A stretch of 64,000 nucleotides of DNA from Eunapius fragilis. Lineage: Eukaryota; Porifera; Demospongiae; Spongillida; Spongillidae. The stretch covers positions 4,686,387 to 4,750,386 of the forward strand of contig OY811991.1 of assembly GCA_963681505.1 (NCBI GenBank). The letters are read 5' to 3'. The notes beneath the pieces were generated by a model. That model searched no databases. It had not been told where the DNA came from and worked only from the letters and a program-made list of their open reading frames with translations. The stretch's first letter is position 1, and every line of letters begins with the position of its first letter. The position numbers and the translations under genes are program-made. This document shows positions 57,538 to 64,000 of this stretch, piece by piece.

Positions 57538-57693
57538 CCTATTAATCCTTACCTGGGCCGACACCTTCTAGAAAATGCCAAGCAGCCTTTCCAATTTGCT
57601 GTTCATACTGAATGTAAAGATAACAAGAGAGCCGATTGGGTGTTCTCCGCTGTTAAGCACGAAGAAATGGAAGACTGGATGACAGCGTTTAGA
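57538..57693 (+). CDS. PH-domain gene, exon 6 (end of second PH domain)
   Basis: Acceptor CATTGTTGTAG (ends 57537) and donor AGA|GTAAGT at 57694; phase 0 at both ends, 52 codons. It encodes LENAKQPFQFAVHTECKD and VFSAVKHEEMEDWMTAFR, the last strands and closing helix of a PH domain with the invariant Trp. Further exons must exist to the right, but only a weak candidate was found (62220-62328). Confidence 0.8.
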
Positions 57694-58834
57694 GTAAGTG
57701 ATGTTGGAGTGGTAGTCCGTTCTCATAAGGATGTGTGAGCACGATCAGATGTGGTGGGGTATACAGTTAGGCAACTGTCATGGAGTAGTGCTATTTCTTG
57801 TTGGAAATAAACACAAATGACAATTCAGTTATGCAGATTGCCACAACGACATACCAGCGCTAAAATTGCAATTGATTGTCATAATTTCTGCAGAGGAATG
57901 TATGCATATACCATATTTACTATGATCAAGGTGGTAAAAGTAAATGTAGCAGCATTGAATTTCATTAAAAATCCAATTAATAATTAGAAAGATTTCTATA
58001 GTCTTTGTTGTTGCTGCTACTGTTAGATATCTCCCTAGAATGGCGCGGTGCAACGCTACTTTTTCAGTGTGCATGCTACTATTGATGTGTGAATATAATT
58101 TAGCGCTGACACAATTCTTTACCACATTGGCTTTAATTAGAGAATACTGATTTAAATGAATGGATGCTAGGTACATAGCATGCGATGATAGGATAAATTG
58201 GTTTGTGCTTGTAGCATTTAATACTTTTCGGCTCATAATGAAATGGACTAGAGAAAGAAAAATATTTCTCCTCAAGTCTAAACTGGCGATGCAGGAAGCA
58301 ATTTGTACTGACCCTGTATCAGCTTTTAAAAAAAAATCAAGCTCTAACACTAATATAATCAAAACATGACTCTACTAACATCTGTTAACTTTTCATTCTG
58401 TCATTGGAAGAATCATTTATTCTGTTGTTTCACTGTGATCAACTTGCCTCATTTATAATCTATAACCCTGTGCTTAATATAATATTATTATAAGATGGGG
58501 TTGTGGCAGCGAAAAGGGACTTAGCAGATATTATTTTAAAAATTTTTCCAGGAAGGGGCATCAAACTTGACACGCGCAATTAAAAATGTACGCGTAATTA
58601 AAAATCCAGTACACCGTAACTCCACGATGGACAGGCTAATTTCCAGTGTGTAAGAAAGAAGTTGTTGAGGACATAGGTTGTCTCTTAGAAAATGAAATAA
58701 TTTTAAACTTCAATAAATGTGTGCTAGGTCCCGTTTTGCTGCCTCGATCCCATATACTGATTACAAAGCAAGATGACATGATTGCAATACACAGTAGGGT
58801 AATTCCATATATATATATATTTTTTCCACCCTTT
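57694..58834. other. Intron sequence, no exon seen
   Basis: AT-rich. A frame at 58362-57829 (minus) is open for 177 codons, but its composition is that of random AT-rich DNA and I recognise no domain. Confidence 0.35.
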
Positions 58835-60373
58835 TAACATCATAGTCTAGTTTGGACATGCTACTTTCCCTATGTGCTCTCCCCATAGGAACATGCAAAA
58901 TTGCTGTACATTTGTATACCCTATCCCTATAGTGTACAGTTTTTAAAATGCAAGGAATTAAAAATTTCATTTTCTTTGTGACCTCACTCATTTCAGTTTA
59001 GTATAACTTTAGCCTTCCAACATTCTTGTCAGATCAATTTGAACTTAAACATTGTAAATACAGAGTAGAACACAAAAATGATTCATTTTAATAACTTCTT
59101 AGCATGTACCATGAATGGGGTCATGAATTTGTAATGAAGCATGACCTATCCAAAAATATTAAAATACAATCCTGACCAAACTTACCTAGTTAGCTAAACT
59201 TAATTAGCTAAACATCTTTCTGGGAGAATATGTATCCCAGAAAGATGTTTAGCAAAATAAGTTTGTGGTATGATTAACTAACTATGGTAAAAGTTTGGTC
59301 AGGATTGTATTTTAATATTTTTGGATAGGTCATGCTTCATTACAAATTCATGACCCCATTTCATGGTACGTGCTAAGAAGTTATTAAAATGAATCTTTTT
59401 GTGTTCTACTCTATATTTACAATGTTTAAGTTCAAATTGATCTGACAAGAATGTTGCAAGGCTAAAGTTAAACTAAACCGAAATGAGCGAGGTCACAAAG
59501 AAAATGAAATTCTTAATTTTAAAAACTGTACACCATAGGGTATACAAATGTTCCATGGGTTGGAAAAATACGAATGGCAAAGAATCCATTTGAATGTTAT
59601 ATGAATGAATGTTTATATTCTTACCGCTAAGAATGCATTCGGTGTGCAACTTTTTAATCACATGGCCCGGGTCCCTCTATTAATTATCAACGATAAACGT
59701 ACAGTGTATTTGCTAAAATACAGCGTGCCATATTAACAAAGGCCCGTATTAAAACCCCCTACTTTCGTATTGGACCTGCAACGTATCGCCTCATTGACAA
59801 GCGGACAGCACCCCCCCCCCCTTCCCACCACCACCAACTTTTCGTATCAGGCCTCACTGAAACACTTTTGTTATTGGTCCCACAGACATAGAGTCTGAGA
59901 CATAGTACATAAAATCGTGCGGATCAAATGGGTAGCAAAATTGACGGCATGTCCTGTTGATCGATTCATTCGTACTCCGATAGCGAATCGATTCAAGCCC
60001 TTGAGCCATCTTGATCCCCACCACTATCAACTTCAAGATGTGAAGATAAGCCAGCTCTACATCGTGTTGCACGGGCCATTCTAAGCACAATCATGCCAAT
60101 CTCCCGTAGGTCAGTTGCGTATATTCGATGTATAACCGAGCCATCAAATAAGTACCCGACCGTACCAGAGATCATACCGTACGCAGCCCACGTTTTTTTT
60201 TTAACCTATGATGGGTCACACGTAACCAGAGATGAGACTCCTCCCAAACATTCAAATGGTTTTGAATGTACTCATTCTTCCAAGCTGTGAAATGTTCAGC
60301 AATTTTGCATGTTCCTATGGGAGAGCACATAGGGAAAGTAGCATGTCTAAACTAGACTATGAGATGCTAAAAG
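58835..60373. repeat. Large foldback F7, right arm split by ~0.73 kb
   Basis: The left arm (58835-59225) pairs with 59235-59553 (for example GGTCATGAATTTGTAATGAA with TTCATTACAAATTCATGACC). Its outermost ~85 bases pair with 60289-60373 (TTTGCATGTTCCTATGGG region). The loop is about 10 bases, flanked by AAACATCTTTCTGGGA and its complement. The segment 59554-60288 is extra. Confidence 0.85.
59554..60288. other. ~0.73 kb insertion in the right arm of F7
   Basis: GC content is higher than its surroundings, with a C run near 59810-59821 and a T run near 60196-60204. No ORF with a recognised domain, no clear terminal repeats. Confidence 0.45.
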
Positions 60374-60516
60374 GGTGGCAAATATATTGGAACCTACGCG
60401 AGTAGGTTCCGTATAGGAATCTTGCATTATCATGAATGTCATTTAAAAACATCACTCGCGTGTAGCATGACAGCCAAGAGTCGGGTTACTTCGCTATTAG
60501 TGGCAATCAAGCAATA

Positions 60517-60708
60517 TCAAAAAGGAGAACAGTTCTGCGTTATATCTGTGTCAAAAGACGGTGTACTTTTAGAGAACAAAAATACTCGTCCCCATCGTCC
60601 GTACCCAGTCCCACCTAAAATTTCTCCTCCGTCGTCGTCGTCTTCTTCTTCCTTCGGGATAGCATAACTCACGACAGGAACATTTGTAAAGCACGCCATG
60701 TGTAACAA
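60517..60708 (-). CDS. Second small ORF in copy C (pair of 22757-22945)
   Basis: 63 codons with SYAIPKEEEDDDDGGEILGG and GRWGRVFLFSKSTPS. The acidic run differs by one codon from copy A. Unknown product. Confidence 0.3.
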   Translation of the reverse strand: MLHMACFTNVPVVSYAIPKEEEDDDDGGEILGGTGYGRWGRVFLFSKSTPSFDTDITQNCSPF

Positions 60709-60826
60709 TCGTTTCAGGATGTGTCCGCATGTTATCTTCAGTGTCTGTTAGACGTCTAACTTATTGGGCAATTAGCTGAAGCTAGTAGTACCTTATTTGG
60801 TGTTCATCTACAAATAGCACATTACA

Positions 60827-61066
60827 TCAGCTATCACAATGTTCATGACGCACCAGTATAAAATAACCAGCGTTATCAAATTGGATGGTTTTACCATGCA
60901 ATCTCAAGGACAATTCTGATTCCACTCGAGCATCTATAAGTGGAAAGATGCTGCCAGATCTGCCAACCGTGCGTATGTCAAGCGCGGTACCGAAAGGAAC
61001 AACAAAACGACCACCCAAAGATATGTTACGGCATCGATAAATGTTGGATCGATAAATTATGAGCAT
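60827..61066 (-). CDS. Small ORF in copy C (pair of 22395-22637)
   Basis: 79 codons with GGRFVVPFGTALDIRTVG and SELSLRLHGKTIQFDNAGYF. The frame is kept relative to copy A despite an indel. Unknown product. Confidence 0.35.
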   Translation of the reverse strand: MLIIYRSNIYRCRNISLGGRFVVPFGTALDIRTVGRSGSIFPLIDARVESELSLRLHGKTIQFDNAGYFILVRHEHCDS

Positions 61067-62019
61067 GCATGGTATGTCGCTAAAATGGAAGGAATAGTTT
61101 AGTTAGGGCGGTAGAATCCGCGTCTCTCTCCGTTTTATAGTAATATGCGCTGTTTGAAATGTCTTTATAAGGCCAAAGTTGCTTACATCAATTTGGTCAT
61201 GTATTGTGGTGCATGGTTTATCTGATTATAGAGTGAGATCAGTTTACTAAGAGTACATTTATCCAATGTATTATATGGCTTCGCTTTTAACCTTTATATC
61301 AATCCTTTGGTCCTCAATGGAGATAGTATGGGGACTAGTGTAATATTTAGTACACACCTCAACAGAATTGCAGATTCTAAAATAAACCTGTCATGATCGC
61401 GCAAGTTGATGTTTATGCTACCTGATTATGCGTTCCAAGAACTAAATACAATACCAAATCCACCAGAAAAATTTAGGAAACAAGTAATAAAACCATTCTT
61501 TACACGACAAGGTTGGTGGTATATAGGAATCAAAGGTGATGGTGGTGTAAAAAGCAAGGGAACAAGGCTTCTGATTGAAAAGGAAAAATGAAATAGACCT
61601 ATATTAGCATGCACATTTAAATACGACAACATGCTGCTAGTATAGGTCTATTTCATTTTTCCTTTTCAATCAGAAGCCTTGTTCCCATGCTTTTTACACC
61701 ACCATCACCTTTGATTCCTATATACCACCAACCTTCTCGTGTAGAGTATGTTTTTATTACTTGTATATATAGAATTACCCACTAGCTTATAGCTTCAGGT
61801 CCATGATGGTGTATGAATTTTTATTTAGTATACTGTACTGGCATAAACGTCTGACCACGGTGAAGGAGCTTACAACACTCCGCCATACTGCCTAGGAATG
61901 TAGTGTACAACCACTTACTACCACTGTATGTTTTTTCCCCGGGGAGAACCCTATAACATTTGATTTGGGCTCGGTCTCACTTTGTGGCTGGGCGTGCCCT
62001 TGAGCTTCTGTGCCTATGG

Positions 62020-62190
62020 CTTGCAGCAAAGGGAATACAAGCCCACCCCACAGCCAAGGAGGGACTACAACTCCACTCCACAGCCAAGGGAACACAAGCC
62101 CCACCAACCCACAGCCAAGAGCCCCCCCCCCCCCTCCCCCCCCCCCCCCACAACCAAGGGAACACAAGCCCACCAAAGTTCAGAACCATT
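62020..62190. repeat. Short imperfect tandem repeat with C runs
   Basis: Units like CACAGCCAAGGGAACACAAG plus CCCACC, about four copies, with C runs at 62127-62150. Confidence 0.8.
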
Positions 62191-62219
62191 GGTCAAGTTT
62201 TATCTACATGTAAGCTCAG

Positions 62220-62328
62220 CAACTGCTGCTACTGAACCTGCATTGACACCCACTTCCGAAAGAATGGATGGCTTTAGCAGAGAGGTCACGGAGAGACAAT
62301 ACTTGAACCATGGCAGCAGGAGAGCTAT
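62220..62328 (+). CDS. Possible further exon of the PH gene
   Basis: GTAAGCTCAG (ends 62219) and CTAT|GTGAGA (62329) bound an open frame reading LTPTSERMDGFSREVTERQY then LNHGSRRA. Its phase does not join directly to exon 6, so it needs another exon between, or is not real. Confidence 0.3.
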
Positions 62329-62944
62329 GTGAGAGGAAATCTATTAATTTGTCTGAAAAGCTTAGTTTGATATTCTACGCTACAAGAGTAATAACTGTCC
62401 GAACATATCAGAAAGGTGTTTTCACAACTCTATATTGTAGGACAAATTAACATGGGTAATTTTGTGGGCCAAATTATTTGTGGATGAGGAGCACCCATGA
62501 AAATGAGTGCTTACGATTATGTTTGTTAATTGAGCATTCATGGTCAGTAGTGAATAGTAGGAGCGTAGGTAAGGTCTCTGCTAGAGCAATTCATTGAAAG
62601 TGAATGTCTTGGATCTGGTCAAGCTATTGATTAGTTTCAGGGAGTGCATTACACTGTACTATAATACATTATACTGTACTGTAATATGCTGTGTTGTAAT
62701 GCACTGTGCTATAATATACATGTACTGTATGGTAATACAGAGTACTACAATACCATTGTTTCCTCTAAATTTTCAAGGTCTAATTCTCATAGTTTCAGGG
62801 TTTCCACGAAATATTACAGGTAGATAAAAAAAAAAGATTGGTTTACAAACAATGACCTAAACAAACTCATTTAATGGCATTTGAAGCAATGTTGGCCAGT
62901 GAATTCCAGGTGGTATGTCACTTGTTTATAAAGTCTCAGTCCTG
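62329..62944. other. AT-rich sequence, no gene seen
   Basis: Low-complexity ACTGTACTATAAT-type sequence at about 62645-62750. Confidence 0.35.
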
Positions 62945-63118
62945 ATAAGAGAAGGTTATGTGGGGTCCACCTGCTAACAGTGATGGGCCCCACCCTCTTG
63001 TACTTCCTGCTAATGGGATAGGTTCCACCCTCTTGCACCTCCTGCTAATGGTGTGAGATCCACCCCCTTGTACGTCCAGCTAATGGTGATGGGCTCCACC
63101 CTCTTGTCCTTTCTGTTA
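62945..63118. repeat. ~40 bp imperfect tandem repeat, four copies
   Basis: Units of GGGCTCCACCCTCTTGTAC plus TTCCTGCTAATGGTGAT type. Confidence 0.85.
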
Positions 63119-64000
63119 GAGGAGCAGGGGAAGAATGTACCTTTTCCTGCATGGATGGAGCATTATAATATTTTCTGCATATGGCACGTGTAAAGGTATT
63201 AATGGTTCTATCCACTTCTAGCTTGCAGGTGAGGGCAAGTGAAGACCTTTGTGTTACTCTTGTGTGTACTAATCAGAACTACAGATATGTTTTTGAGCAA
63301 TTTATTCAGCATTGAATCAACATTGAATCCTATTTATTTTGGCAGGTGTGTAAGTGTAATTGAGTGTATTGTACAATTGTGCTCTATTGATTGAATCAAT
63401 GGGTGCTTGGTAATTGCATATTAAACAAAAGTATGGCATTATCAATTTAGCAGTCCCTTGATTGATTTTTAAAATAAGTTCTTTAAAGATTGTGGAATGT
63501 GGTTTAACAGATCAGTAACACTCAGCCGGCTCCTTCGAATTTCAGTGATACATTATTGTTGACACTTAGATATTATCAAGTTGACAATTCTCTATCATGC
63601 ATGGTTAAATGAGTGTATGTGTGAATAATGCATTGCACGTGGAATATATAATATGGTAAATTTAATGAATACAAATAAAATTGTCATGAAAAACATGATT
63701 GCTATTAATTGGGTTCTTCAATGGAAAGCTGTATCCAGACTAGCTGTGGCTTATGCCTTTATAACCATATGGGATGCACAACATGAAATTCAGGTAATTG
63801 CAAAAGTGTTCTTAAGAAATGATGGTTATGAGCGTTTCCAATTACTCCAGAGGATAACTCCTGCTGTCCTTTGGCATCATCCAGTATACATTTGATAGCT
63901 TGTGTATTATGTTGGATAGTGATAATTTCAAGGCTAGCATGGCAACAACAAATGTATTATCAATTTGATGACTTGAATTTGACCAATGTATTATCAATTT
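63119..64000. other. AT-rich right edge, no gene confirmed
   Basis: A frame of 80 codons at 63653-63895 (plus) has no recognised domain. GTATTATCAATTTGATG repeats once near 63953-63998. Confidence 0.35.

Larger units (their letters stand above)
60385..61763 (-). mobile_element. Foldback-headed element, copy C
   Basis: Reverse orientation to copy A. Palindrome at 61481-61763, body to 60385 ending with the hairpin GGAACCTA...TAGGTTCC (60390-60411). It lacks the F4 insertion, so it shows the empty site. Both small ORFs are kept (61066-60827 and 60708-60517, minus). Confidence 0.8.

Noticed and set aside
57829-58362. 177-codon minus-strand ORF
   Set aside because: Residue composition is that of random AT-rich DNA, no domain, and it lies in a host intron.
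63653-63895. 80-codon ORF at the right edge
   Set aside because: No domain, no matching phase with PH exon 6; cannot be told from chance.

Overview
This window looks like metazoan nuclear DNA, most likely from a sponge (demosponge). It is AT-rich, its genes have short phase-consistent GT-AG introns, and most of the sequence is mobile elements, foldback repeats and satellites. The best host genes encode a ROC-COR GTPase joined to death-fold domains and a protein with two PH domains. Sponge assignment rests on gene style and repeat load, not on a database search. All identities below were judged by eye.

Region by region. 1-8.4 kb: a 98-103 bp tandem repeat, a 3' fragment of a retrotransposon with a CCHC plus nuclease-like C-terminus (called RLE-type below), a decayed Ty3/gypsy element on the minus strand, and a foldback repeat carrying a nested hAT-like miniature element. 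9.0-18.1 kb: a plus-strand gene whose exons join in phase to give ROC-COR, a death-effector-like domain and two death-type domains. Its introns hold an internally deleted LTR element and two foldbacks. 18-27.5 kb: many RLE-type fragments, a foldback-headed element (copy A) with a second foldback nested inside it, and a partial duplicate of the PH gene. 27.7-57.7 kb: the main PH gene. The first PH domain is encoded at 27704-31784 and the second at 46160-57693. The introns contain three ~0.5 kb tandem repeats, a hAT-like element, an 11.5 kb DNA transposon (32322-43788), 45-46 bp, 21 bp and 27 bp minisatellites, and a very young Ty3/gypsy element (50401-54913) inside the 27 bp array. 57.7-64 kb: a large split foldback, an inverted copy (C) of the foldback-headed element, and mostly unexplained AT-rich sequence.

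The strongest candidate for something undescribed is the 11.5 kb transposon. It has long terminal inverted repeats starting GGTCCGTG, a perfect 6 bp target duplication (TACTAG), a five-exon DDE/integrase-core transposase gene and a divergently transcribed two-exon RING-like gene. Every inferred splice junction is in phase. The second candidate is the A/B/C family: a ~285 bp palindrome fused to a ~0.7-1.3 kb body, with two small ORFs preserved between copies A and C.
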